From NCBI RefSeq assembly GCF_004000945.1, contig NZ_BIMF01000017.1, forward strand, positions 1 through 64,000: a stretch of DNA of 64,000 nt, in the 5' to 3' direction. This DNA comes from Paenibacillus lautus NBRC 15380. GTDB taxonomy: Bacteria; Bacillota; Bacilli; Paenibacillales; Paenibacillaceae. Positions within the stretch are counted from its first letter, which is position 1; every line of letters begins with the position of its first letter. Positions 38,800-46,644 of this stretch are shown here, piece by piece. Under the pieces are notes generated by a model. It searched no databases and was not told the DNA's origin. It saw nothing but the letters and a program-made list of their open reading frames with translations. Both the position numbers and the translations under genes were made by a program.

Positions 38800-40053
38800 C
38801 TAGGCGTTAAGGTGACCTGCATTCTTGTCATGACCGTCATGATGCAGCGGGATGTCCTTACTAAGCCGGGCATGTACCGCAAATGACAGAAATGACAACA
38901 CGGCAACACCTGCAGCCAACCATGCCACCGGCGTCAACCCGCCGCCGTCATACATCGTTCCCATCGCATATGGCCCAATCACCCGGCCCGCGGCACCCAG
39001 GCCGCCTGTCACGCCGATATAGAACGGAGCGGCTTGTCCTGCTCGATCCGAGATAAAAGCCGGGATCGCAGGCGAAATCAACATCTCACCCAATGTGGCC
39101 AGCACCATTGCGAGGATCATGCCTGGATAACTGTGCACCGTCACGATGACGACATAAGCTGCCAGATAGAACAAAGCGCTTGCCGTCATCTGACTGCTCT
39201 CCGTACGGGCCGCCCAGCGCTTAATGGCATTCGTGACAGGCTGCGCGGCAAAAATCAAGATCCCATTCAGCGTCCATAAATAACCATATGCCGTCTTGGA
39301 CATTCCCTCCGAGATGATAAATGGAGACACCCCTGTGTTCCAGATGGAATTACCGAACCACAGGAAGAGAGAACCCAATCCCATAAAGAGATAGATTCGG
39401 GTGTTCCCGAGCAATGCCCATGCCCCGGGGCCCGCCGGCAGTGGACTCCTAGGCTGCGGATGATGGGCCCCTTGCGATACGCCCGTTCCCCCCAGCTTCG
39501 TCAAGTAGGACAGGAAAAAAATCGCAAATCCGAAGGACGTGACACCGTTTAAGACAAAACTTAAATGATAGGATATCTCCGCCAGGAAACCGCTCATGGC
39601 CGTTCCCAAGGCTACGCCGATATTATTCGCGACATAGATGACATTAAACAATTCTCCCCGCCGATCGGCAAACCGGAAGCCGATAAATGCCTGAATGGCC
39701 GGCATCGATACCGCGTTACAGAATCCGATGAAACCCATCATCGCGATGAACAAACCCCATAGTCCATTGATGAACGGAAGGGTGAACAAACCGAGGGCAT
39801 TCAGCAGCAGCGAGCCCACAATGAGCTTTTTCACCCCGACCCGGTGATACAGCGCGCCGCCAAGGAGTTGACCGGCGATCCCCCCCATCGACTGAATCAG
39901 AATGACAAAGCCTGCATCCTTCATGCTGCGTCCCAGTTCATCGAATACATACATCGTTGTCAGCGGCCACATCAAGGACCCGCCTGCAGAGGCAACGAGA
40001 CTTGCAACAAGAAAACCTTTTACTTCCTTAGGGTACTGCTCCAACCATTTCAT
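38800..40053 (-). CDS. MFS transporter, multidrug-type
   Basis: Twelve-helix major facilitator of 417 residues in the drug-exporter (MDR) branch. First helices: KGFLVASLVASAGGSLMWPL; A-motif loop LLGGALYHRVGVKKLIVGSL; C-motif-like RGELFNVIYVANNIGVALGT at the fifth helix, which is characteristic of antiporters. The second half contains LSKTAYGYLWTLNG-type segments. The cytoplasmic tail is His/Asp-rich (HHDGHDKNAGHLNA). ATG 40053 has GGGAGATAATAAAC upstream. No regulator is adjacent. Substrate unknown. Confidence 0.88.
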   Translation of the reverse strand: MKWLEQYPKEVKGFLVASLVASAGGSLMWPLTTMYVFDELGRSMKDAGFVILIQSMGGIAGQLLGGALYHRVGVKKLIVGSLLLNALGLFTLPFINGLWGLFIAMMGFIGFCNAVSMPAIQAFIGFRFADRRGELFNVIYVANNIGVALGTAMSGFLAEISYHLSFVLNGVTSFGFAIFFLSYLTKLGGTGVSQGAHHPQPRSPLPAGPGAWALLGNTRIYLFMGLGSLFLWFGNSIWNTGVSPFIISEGMSKTAYGYLWTLNGILIFAAQPVTNAIKRWAARTESSQMTASALFYLAAYVVIVTVHSYPGMILAMVLATLGEMLISPAIPAFISDRAGQAAPFYIGVTGGLGAAGRVIGPYAMGTMYDGGGLTPVAWLAAGVAVLSFLSFAVHARLSKDIPLHHDGHDKNAGHLNA

Positions 40054-40104
40054 GTTTATTATCTCCCAGCAGCCTCGTTAGCAGTATATTTACGCATATA
40101 ACCT

Positions 40105-40127
40105 AAAAAAGCCCGTGCGGGCTTTTT
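40105..40127. terminator. Bidirectional intrinsic terminator
   Basis: AAAAAAGCCCG-TG-CGGGCTTTTT is nearly symmetrical with A and T runs on both sides. On the minus strand it could end the molybdopterin oxidoreductase message about 300 nt after its stop. Confidence 0.7.
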
Positions 40128-40423
40128 CTAATTCTTCTTGAATAAAGAGGCGAACGCCATCTTTTTGATGCTCCAATAATCCTGTAAGAATGAACATTGC
40201 TTGTCATTTCTTATCGCCCAAATCCTAGTATCGCTTGAGAGATCCATTTTTAGCAAGCACACTCATTGACGCTTTACCATAACAACGAATGCCGGGCCGC
40301 TGCTCGTCTATCGGCCCTTCCCTAACGAATCTCGGACGCTTGCTCCATTTGCCGACTGCAAGCGGCGAGGCCCTTCTATAAACACGTTCGGAAGAAAGGC
40401 AGCTCGTCGAGGTATATCAAACA
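40128..40423. other. Intergenic region after the molybdopterin oxidoreductase gene
   Basis: About 300 bp with no convincing gene, promoter or repeat. Slightly rich in short GC palindromes near 40300-40380. Confidence 0.4.
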
Positions 40424-42499
40424 TTATTGTCGCTTCACCTCTACCACCGTTGAGAAGAAGGTAGCGCCTTCGCCCATATCCGACAACCTGTCGGGCGTAA
40501 GGGCATTGGCGCGCTGCTTCCTGCCTTCCCCTTCCCACCACAAGCCTTGGCTGACTACCGTGCCAGGCAGCATTTTATCCGTCACCTTGGCCCGGACTTC
40601 GTAGGTACCGCGGTCGTTATATACCGTAACCATGTCTCCGTCCTCTACACCGCGTTCCTCTGCATCCTCCGGATGGATCTGCAAGGCAGGCTCCTTCTCC
40701 AGCTTCTGGTGCTTGTCCACATTCGCAAAGGTCGAATTCAGGAAGTTATGGTTCGGCGGCGAAATGAACATGAGCGGGTATTTGTGCCCGCGGCCGCGCC
40801 TTACGCCGTCATATCCCTCCTTCAAAGGCACGTAGGTGGGAAGAGGCGGAAGACCTGCTTGCTCCAACTGCGCTGAGTAAAGCTCGATCCGTCCCGAAGG
40901 CGTCGGCAAACGATCCAGATATGTTTCAAGCGGTGTCATATCAAGCTTTACATGACGGTGTTCCTTTAGCTTGTCCAGCGTGACGCCGTTCAGATAAGGG
41001 TTGTCCGGGAAGTCGAGCGCTCTTGCCATCATCTCCTCTTCTGTCTCATGGAAGGTCGGGTCGGTGAAACCCATGGCCCGGCCCAGCATGGAGAACAGCT
41101 CTACGTTGCTCTTGCTCTCCCCGAGCGCCGGAATGACCGGCTCCTGCAGCTGGATGTACTGATGCCAGTAAGAAGCGAACAGATCCGTATTCTCAAATGA
41201 GGAGGTTGCCGGAAGCACGATATCCGCATACTTGGCTGTATCCGTCATGAACAGATCGTGTACGACGGTAAACAGATCCTCCCTTGCAAACCCTTCGCGT
41301 ACCCGCCCGGTGTCAGGAGCGACCACCAGCGGATTGCTGCAATAGACAAAGACCGACTTAATCGGCTGTTCGGTCATGGCAAGCGCCTCGCCGATCCGGT
41401 TCATGTTAATGGTCCGGGCATTCGGATTCGGCCGGAGATCCGGACGTTCCAATGCATCGCTATCCATGCTGTTGTAGCCGCCATTCGACTTGGCAGCCCC
41501 TCCGCCCCGCTTCAGCCATTGTCCTGTCAACGCCGGAAGCGCCGCGATGCTGCGCACGGTCAAGCCGCCATTGTCGTGATGCTGAAGACCGTTACCGATA
41601 TGAATATACGAAGTATCTGCCCGGCCGTACAGTTCGGCCAGCTTCTCGATATCCCCTACTGGGATGCCGGTAATAGAGGATACATGCTCCGGCGTATAGT
41701 CTTTGACATGCTCACGCAAGGCTTCATGCCCGAGCGTATACTGCCGGAGGAATTCCTCGTTCACCATGCCGTCACGGAACATGATGTGCATGAGGCCGAC
41801 GGCCAGCGCCGCATCCGTGCCCGGAAACAGCGGAATGAACCAATCCGACCATTGCCCCGTCTGGTTCTTATGAACATCGATCACAACGACCTTGGCACCG
41901 GCCTTGCGCGCTTTCTCTGCCAGCACGACCTGGTGCATATTGGTGCTGACGATGTTGCCGCCCCAGACGATGATGACATCGGCATGAACGGTATCCTCCG
42001 GGACGGTTCCTCCATTAAACCCCATAACGGATTTCCAACCCTCATTGCCTGCGGAATTGCAGATCGACTGCTTCAGGCGGCTGGCGCCCAGCCTGTTGAA
42101 GAATCTCCGATCCATGCCGTCCACGCTCAATATCCCCATGTTGCCGTAGAAGCTGTAGGGCAGGATGCTCTCAGAGCCATGCTCCTCGATCAGCTTCTTG
42201 TAGCGCCCGGTAATCTCCTGAATCGCTTCATCCCAGCTGATTCGCTCGAAAGCCCCCTCGCCCTTGGGCCCTACCCTCCGCAGCGGATAAAGCACGCGCT
42301 CCGGATGATACACCCGATGTGCCATATTGCGGACTTTATTACAGATGGCTCCCTGTGTAATCGGATGATCCGGATTACCGGCAACCTTCACGATTTTTCC
42401 GTTCTCTTTATGCAGCAGCAGGCCGCAAGTATCGGGACAATCCAACGGACATACCGCCGGAAACACACCATTTTCCTGATGAATCATCGCTTGAGTCAT
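40424..42499 (-). CDS. Molybdopterin oxidoreductase (DMSO reductase family, YoaE/YyaE-like)
   Basis: Bis-MGD enzyme of 691 residues; substrate unknown, formate or an S/N-oxide being candidates. The N-terminal [4Fe-4S] motif is C17-x3-C21-x3-C25-x27-C53 (VCPLDCPDTCGLLL, GAICNKV). Cofactor-binding segments include QSICNSAGNEGWKSVMGFN (Mo-ligand region), VIIVWGGNIVSTN, VVVIDVHKNQTGQ, FIPLFPGTDAALAVGLM, FVYCSNPLVVAP, YADIVLPATSSFENTD and the C-terminal domain from HPEDAEERGVEDGDMVTVYN. No twin-arginine signal, so cytoplasmic or not exported by itself. ATG 42499 is preferred (GGGGG 10 nt upstream); 42508 and 42532 are also in frame. No electron-transfer subunit gene is adjacent, so it looks like a stand-alone enzyme. 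Its leader contains a strong hairpin. Confidence 0.88.
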   Translation of the reverse strand: MTQAMIHQENGVFPAVCPLDCPDTCGLLLHKENGKIVKVAGNPDHPITQGAICNKVRNMAHRVYHPERVLYPLRRVGPKGEGAFERISWDEAIQEITGRYKKLIEEHGSESILPYSFYGNMGILSVDGMDRRFFNRLGASRLKQSICNSAGNEGWKSVMGFNGGTVPEDTVHADVIIVWGGNIVSTNMHQVVLAEKARKAGAKVVVIDVHKNQTGQWSDWFIPLFPGTDAALAVGLMHIMFRDGMVNEEFLRQYTLGHEALREHVKDYTPEHVSSITGIPVGDIEKLAELYGRADTSYIHIGNGLQHHDNGGLTVRSIAALPALTGQWLKRGGGAAKSNGGYNSMDSDALERPDLRPNPNARTINMNRIGEALAMTEQPIKSVFVYCSNPLVVAPDTGRVREGFAREDLFTVVHDLFMTDTAKYADIVLPATSSFENTDLFASYWHQYIQLQEPVIPALGESKSNVELFSMLGRAMGFTDPTFHETEEEMMARALDFPDNPYLNGVTLDKLKEHRHVKLDMTPLETYLDRLPTPSGRIELYSAQLEQAGLPPLPTYVPLKEGYDGVRRGRGHKYPLMFISPPNHNFLNSTFANVDKHQKLEKEPALQIHPEDAEERGVEDGDMVTVYNDRGTYEVRAKVTDKMLPGTVVSQGLWWEGEGRKQRANALTPDRLSDMGEGATFFSTVVEVKRQ

Positions 42500-42694
42500 T
42501 TCGTTCATTCCCCCTTGTACACGCTGAATCATATCCCCTTATCTTAAAAGAAAATCAGGGCTCCAGTAAAGTCTTACATTTTTTTCTGCAGCGGGTGATT
42601 CACTCTAATTCCTTCCGGGTATATTCCTATCAAGAGCAACGAAGAGGAACCCAGACCCTTTCTCTTCCTTGCCGAATCATGGACCACTCCCAAA

Positions 42695-42744
42695 AAATTC
42701 GCCATGCCCATGTCTCCTCCCCCGAGACCGGCATGGCGAATTTG
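42695..42744 (-). promoter_or_regulatory. Strong hairpin with T run in the leader of the molybdopterin oxidoreductase gene
   Basis: AAATTCGCCATGCC pairs with GGCATGGCGAATTT; a nested GTCTC/GAGAC stem holds a GGAGG-containing loop. On the minus strand it is followed by TTTTTT, giving a Rho-independent terminator shape. No gene precedes it on either strand, and it lies about 195 nt before the oxidoreductase start. A possible promoter (TTGCTA, 17 nt, TATGAT) lies upstream at about 42793-42821. Attenuation of the gene, or a short RNA, are the options. Confidence 0.55.
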
Positions 42745-42861
42745 TTTGTATTGAGGTTCTATCGCATCACATTCGAGCTACTTGCAACTTACATATCATA
42801 GAAAGTCATGATTTCTGTAGCAAACCTGCAAAAAACAAAGCCTGTCAAAGCCACATAATTA

Positions 42862-42875
42862 TGTAAGCGCTTATC
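42862..42875. promoter_or_regulatory. Cre-like palindrome upstream of kimA
   Basis: TGTAAGCGCTTATC contains the perfect palindrome TAAGCGCTTA and resembles the catabolite-responsive element core. It lies about 50 bp before the predicted -35 of the kimA leader. Weak evidence. Confidence 0.3.
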
Positions 42876-42922
42876 TGTCATTTTTTATAAATAATTCTGC
42901 TTAATTTTTCGTTGGAGGGTGT

Positions 42923-42951
42923 TTTACAAAAGATTTGAGCAGGCGTAATAT
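42923..42951 (+). promoter_or_regulatory. Putative promoter of the kimA riboswitch leader
   Basis: TTTACA, 17 nt, TAATAT, about 50-60 nt upstream of the riboswitch aptamer. A TATACT overlaps the -10 as an alternative. Confidence 0.5.
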
Positions 42952-43004
42952 ACTATTCAGCTTCGATATCATTCTTCATATTCACATGATATTCGCTTAA
43001 TTTC

Positions 43005-43175
43005 CAGTTTGGAAAGCGGGGGAACCACACGTATGGATGGATACCTATAGGATCTGTCAACCATACTATGGGGTGAATCCTGATGCAGCGCGAACGTACG
43101 CCGCGACAACGTCAGGTAGGGCGACTCTCACCGCCCGAATCCGACAGCTAACCTCGTCAGCGTTGATTGGGAGGG
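43005..43175 (+). promoter_or_regulatory. Cyclic di-AMP riboswitch (ydaO/yuaA motif)
   Basis: The leader carries the characteristic conserved blocks of the ydaO motif in order: AGCGGGGGAACCAC near 43015, TGGGGTGAATCC near 43070-43080, then CCGAATCCGACAGCTAACC followed by CGTCAGCGTT near 43134-43164. Cyclic di-AMP binding to this aptamer turns expression off. It is followed by an intrinsic terminator and a potassium importer, the classical target, because c-di-AMP rises at high potassium. Confidence 0.93.
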
Positions 43176-43192
43176 TTGTGAACTTGTGATCA

Positions 43193-43219
43193 AACACAGG
43201 GTTCTAACCTGTGTTTTTT
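43193..43219 (+). terminator. Riboswitch-controlled terminator upstream of kimA
   Basis: AACACAGG and CCTGTGTT pair around a 7-nt loop and are followed by a T run (about TTTTTTG). It lies about 20 nt after the aptamer, the expression platform of the c-di-AMP riboswitch. Confidence 0.9.
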
Positions 43220-43341
43220 GTTTGCCAAAATTCAGCATAGGAATGGTGACCGTTCGTATGTCCAGCCTATGAAACACACCGATTGAAGTCCATTCAGTCA
43301 GCTTCCATCATGAACTTAATCTTAATCGGCGGTGAAAAACC

Positions 43342-45168
43342 ATGTTATCTTCAATCAAGCGATTCCTCATCGGAAGACCGCTTAAATCAACGGAAATGGG
43401 CGAGCAAAAGCTGAACAAAACCAAAGCGCTGGCCATCCTTTCATCCGACGCCTTGTCGTCCGTTGCCTATGGACCAGAACAAATTCTGATCGTCTTGATG
43501 ACCGTTGGCGCAGCTGCCTATTGGTATTCCATACCGATTGCCGTCGGGGTCCTGGTCTTATTGCTGGCACTTATCCTATCGTACAGACAAATTATTTTCT
43601 CATATCCGCATGGCGGCGGAGCCTACGTGGTTTCCAAACGAAATTTAGGCATGTATCCGGGGCTGGTTGCCGGCGGCTCCCTGCTGGTCGACTATATCCT
43701 GACGGTTGCGGTCAGTGTATCGGCAGGGACGGACGCAATCACGTCGGCTTTTCCGGAATTGCACGCCTACAATCTGCCCATCTCCATCGTGTTCGTTCTG
43801 TGTTTGACCGTACTCAATTTAAGAGGGGTCACGGAGTCGGCCTCCATATTGGCCTATCCGGTTTACTTGTTTGTACTCGCGTTGTTTATCCTGATTGGCG
43901 TCGGAGTATTCAACATTGTTACAGGCCATGCATCTCCGGATCTGCATACGCCGATCGGCACGCCTGTCGCCGGGCTAAGCTTGTTCCTGCTCCTGCGGGC
44001 ATTCGCCTCGGGCAGCTCTGCCCTGACCGGCGTTGAGGCCATTTCCAACGCCATCCCGAATTTCAAAGATCCTGCTCCGAATAATGCGGCCAAAACCTTG
44101 GTGGCAATGGGATCCTTGCTGGCCCTGTTATTTTCGGGCATCGTATTCCTGGCCTATTACTATGGGGTTAACCCCAGCGAGCAAGTCACTGTCGTTTCCC
44201 AGATTGCCGAGCATACCTTCGGACGAAACTTTCTGTATTACTTCATCCAAGGAACAACGGCCCTCATTCTGATTCTGGCCGCCAACACGGGATATTCCGC
44301 TTTCCCGCTGCTTGCCGTTAATCTGGCGAAAGATAAATTCATTCCCCGAATGTTCACCGTCCGGGGAGACCGTCTGGGATATTCAAACGGAATCATCATA
44401 CTGGGTTTTCTCTCGATTCTGTTACTGCTCGCTTTCGAAGGCAAAACCGAGCATCTGATTCCGCTGTATGCCGTCGGCGTGTTCATCCCTTTTACCCTCT
44501 CCCAAACGGGGATGATGGTGAAGTGGATTCGCGAAAAGCCCGAAGGATGGATTGTCAAACTGATCATTAATACCACCGGCGCATGCATCAGCTTTATCGT
44601 GACGATGATTTTCTTTTTCACGAAATTCGCCCAAGTGTGGACCGTCTTGATTTTCCTACCGCTGATCATTTGGATCTTTACCCGAATCCATAAACATTAC
44701 GAGGCCGTAGCAGACCAGCTGCGAATTACGACCTGTGAGCCTGTTAAGCCGATTGAGGGAAATGTTATTATTCTGCCTGTGGCGGGAATCACCCATGTGG
44801 TGGAGAACTCGCTGAATTATGCCAAATCGCTGGGAGCAGGCCAGATTATCGCGGTGTACGTGCCGTTCGAGCGGGAGGACGAGGCGGCCTTCCAGGAAAA
44901 ATGGAAGAAATGGCAGCCGGACATCCGGCTGGTGACCCTGCATTCGCCTTATCGGAGCATCATTCAGCCGCTGACCAAATTCATCGATACCGTGCAGCGG
45001 AAGGCGAGCGAGTCCGACTACCAGGTTACCGTTGTCATCCCGCAATTCATCCCCAAGAAGGGTTGGCATAACTTCCTGCACAATCAGTCCAGCTTGCTCA
45101 TTCGCGCACATTTACTCTATCGGAGAGATGTGATTATCACCACGGTACCTTACCATTTAAAAAAATAG
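43342..45168 (+). CDS. kimA: Potassium importer KimA (APC superfamily)
   Basis: Proton-coupled high-affinity K+ uptake protein of 608 residues, the length of Bacillus KimA (formerly YdaO). Twelve membrane helices in about 440 residues: LSSDALSSVAYGPEQILIVL at helix 1, SYPHGGGAYVVSKRNLGMYP, GGSLLVDYILTVAVSVSAGT, LLLRAFASGSSALTGVEAIS and AANTGYSAFPLLAVNLAKDK. A cytosolic C-terminal domain (about 465-608, NVIILPVAGITHVVENSLNY) follows; in KimA it binds c-di-AMP, adding inhibition at the protein level. The riboswitch plus terminator sits in front. ATG 43342 has GGCGGTG upstream. Confidence 0.93.
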   Translation: MLSSIKRFLIGRPLKSTEMGEQKLNKTKALAILSSDALSSVAYGPEQILIVLMTVGAAAYWYSIPIAVGVLVLLLALILSYRQIIFSYPHGGGAYVVSKRNLGMYPGLVAGGSLLVDYILTVAVSVSAGTDAITSAFPELHAYNLPISIVFVLCLTVLNLRGVTESASILAYPVYLFVLALFILIGVGVFNIVTGHASPDLHTPIGTPVAGLSLFLLLRAFASGSSALTGVEAISNAIPNFKDPAPNNAAKTLVAMGSLLALLFSGIVFLAYYYGVNPSEQVTVVSQIAEHTFGRNFLYYFIQGTTALILILAANTGYSAFPLLAVNLAKDKFIPRMFTVRGDRLGYSNGIIILGFLSILLLLAFEGKTEHLIPLYAVGVFIPFTLSQTGMMVKWIREKPEGWIVKLIINTTGACISFIVTMIFFFTKFAQVWTVLIFLPLIIWIFTRIHKHYEAVADQLRITTCEPVKPIEGNVIILPVAGITHVVENSLNYAKSLGAGQIIAVYVPFEREDEAAFQEKWKKWQPDIRLVTLHSPYRSIIQPLTKFIDTVQRKASESDYQVTVVIPQFIPKKGWHNFLHNQSSLLIRAHLLYRRDVIITTVPYHLKK

Positions 45169-45220
45169 CGGGTTTATTCCTTCTGCCACTTATACAAGGA
45201 ATCCGCTCGCCAACAACGTT

Positions 45221-45279
45221 AAAAAAGCTGCGATCATCCGATCCCTATCTTTAAGGGAGCGGTCGATCGCAGCTTTTTT
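45221..45279. terminator. Bidirectional terminator between kimA and the formate/nitrite transporter
   Basis: AAAAAAGCTGCGATC and GATCGCAGCTTTTTT form a 15-bp perfect outer stem, with an inner hairpin TCCCT/AGGGA. A and T runs flank both sides. Confidence 0.92.
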
Positions 45280-45322
45280 CCTCCACCTTGGCTTACCAGG
45301 CTTCGGGATATTACGAAACATT

Positions 45323-46183
45323 CTACGCGGAGTGAACCTGTTGAGCAGTGCCGGTAGCCGGCGCAGACGGCAGCGCCTTATCTTGTTCGCCGCGAGGGAT
45401 GACCTCAACTTTATCATCCTTCTTCAAATATACGGACCCGTAGGCAGCTCCCACAAACAGCGCACCTCCTACAAAATTGCCCAGCCAAACCGGAATGAAG
45501 TTTATCAGATAATCACCCCAGCTGTAATATCCCTCAAATATCGCTGCCGGAATGAGGAACATGTTGGCCACCACGTGCTGAAAGCCGATGGCAACAAACG
45601 CCATCGTTGGAAACCAGACTCCGAGAATTTTGCCGCTCATCTGGTCGGATCCGTAGGACAGCCACACGGCGAGCGCTACGAGCCAGTTACAACCGATGCC
45701 CGACAAGAATGCTTGCAGGAAGCTGTCGTCGAGCTTATGACCCGCCATGTCCACCAGCTTCTCCAAATAAACGCCGCTGCCCGTCAGACCGGTCACATGG
45801 CCGAAGAAATAAGCGACGAACAGTGCCCCTGCCATATTGCTTACCGTGACAAGAGCTAAATTCCGCATCATGTCCTTCGTGGAAATCCGCTTCTTGAATC
45901 TGGCCAGGGACACGGCCATCATGTTGCCCGTCAGCAGCTCTCCGCCCGCTAGCAATACAAGAATCAGTCCGACAGGGAATATCGCCGCGCCTATAAAACC
46001 GGCAATGCCTCCCCAAGCCTCGGACGCTCCGGCAATCACGCGAATATCCAGCAAAAAGCCGAGCGCGATAAAAGCACCCGCCAAAAATCCTAATATCATA
46101 ACGTTCATGGCGGAGTTATGCGCTTTTTTCACCCCGTTCTCCACGGTGATCTCCGCAATGCGATCAGGTTTGTAATAGGCCAT
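45323..46183 (-). CDS. Formate/nitrite transporter (FocA/NirC family)
   Basis: Pentameric channel-like transporter for formate, nitrite or related monovalent anions; 286 residues and six helices. Family signatures: NVMILGFLAGAFIALGFLL, AAIFPVGLILVLLAGGELLT followed by GNMMAV, AFLSGIGCNWLVALAVWLSY, FVAIGFQHVVANMFLIPAAI with the pore histidine (FQHVVANMF), and NFIPVWLGNFVGGALFVG. It resembles the Bacillus YrhG type. The leader carries a hexanucleotide repeat and a redox-type palindrome. It is close to a molybdopterin oxidoreductase, so formate handling or nitrite export is plausible. Confidence 0.93.
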   Translation of the reverse strand: MAYYKPDRIAEITVENGVKKAHNSAMNVMILGFLAGAFIALGFLLDIRVIAGASEAWGGIAGFIGAAIFPVGLILVLLAGGELLTGNMMAVSLARFKKRISTKDMMRNLALVTVSNMAGALFVAYFFGHVTGLTGSGVYLEKLVDMAGHKLDDSFLQAFLSGIGCNWLVALAVWLSYGSDQMSGKILGVWFPTMAFVAIGFQHVVANMFLIPAAIFEGYYSWGDYLINFIPVWLGNFVGGALFVGAAYGSVYLKKDDKVEVIPRGEQDKALPSAPATGTAQQVHSA

Positions 46184-46248
46184 GGCCGCTCCCCCATTTC
46201 TCCCGCATTCCGTCCTGAAATCTCTCGAATGCAGTGTCTGATGTTTCT

Positions 46249-46300
46249 GTTACAGTTACAGTTACAGTTACAGTTACAGTTACAGTTACAGTTACAGTTA
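46249..46300. repeat. Hexanucleotide tandem repeat (GTTACA)8.7 in the leader of the formate/nitrite transporter
   Basis: Eight full GTTACA units plus GTTA, uninterrupted (TGTAAC on the gene's strand). It lies 66-117 nt upstream of the start codon and directly after a TACAAT sequence that could be a -10 box. Slippage would change leader length or promoter spacing in steps of six. Confidence 0.95.
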
Positions 46301-46332
46301 CCCATATTGTACCGCAGCCTCCAAGGCAAGAA

Positions 46333-46348
46333 CGTGAATTATATCACG
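46333..46348. promoter_or_regulatory. Fnr/Rex-type palindrome upstream of the formate/nitrite transporter
   Basis: CGTGA-ATTATA-TCACG, one base off the TGTGA-N6-TCACA consensus in each arm. On the gene's strand it contains TGATATAAT, an extended -10 promoter motif, so a bound factor would overlap polymerase. It lies 150-165 nt upstream of the start. Confidence 0.4.
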
Positions 46349-46524
46349 AACGTATACGTCGAGGCGGACATCCTTGTGTCCTGGCTGCTCTTGTTCACCT
46401 TTGATTGCCCTTTGGTCATATAACTTCATAGGGATAATACAATCACAGCACCTTGTCCAAGGGTGAATCTTCGGGTCCTCTAGAGGATGCCGATCATTCG
46501 CTCGATCCGAGCGAGCGGTACATA
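46349..46524. other. Intergenic region upstream of the formate/nitrite transporter
   Basis: No gene or clear signal seen. A short GATCCGAGCGAG-type GC segment lies near 46500. Confidence 0.35.
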
Positions 46525-46560
46525 TAAAATAGCGGTGTCGGAGATGATCCCGACACCGCT
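46525..46560 (-). terminator. Intrinsic terminator of the MFS gene
   Basis: AGCGGTGTCGG and CCGACACCGCT form an 11-bp perfect stem with an 8-nt loop, followed on the minus strand by ATTTTAT. Confidence 0.85.
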
Positions 46561-46644
46561 TGGTTGATTGCTTTTACCAACCACCATGTTCTAAACCTGC
46601 AAACCTATGCCTTTTTACCTCCATCGCATTCTAAACCTACAAGC

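Noticed and set aside
41258..42547. Long plus-strand frame antisense to the molybdopterin oxidoreductase
   Set aside because: The minus strand has continuous cofactor motifs; the plus frame lacks a start site and any recognised fold.
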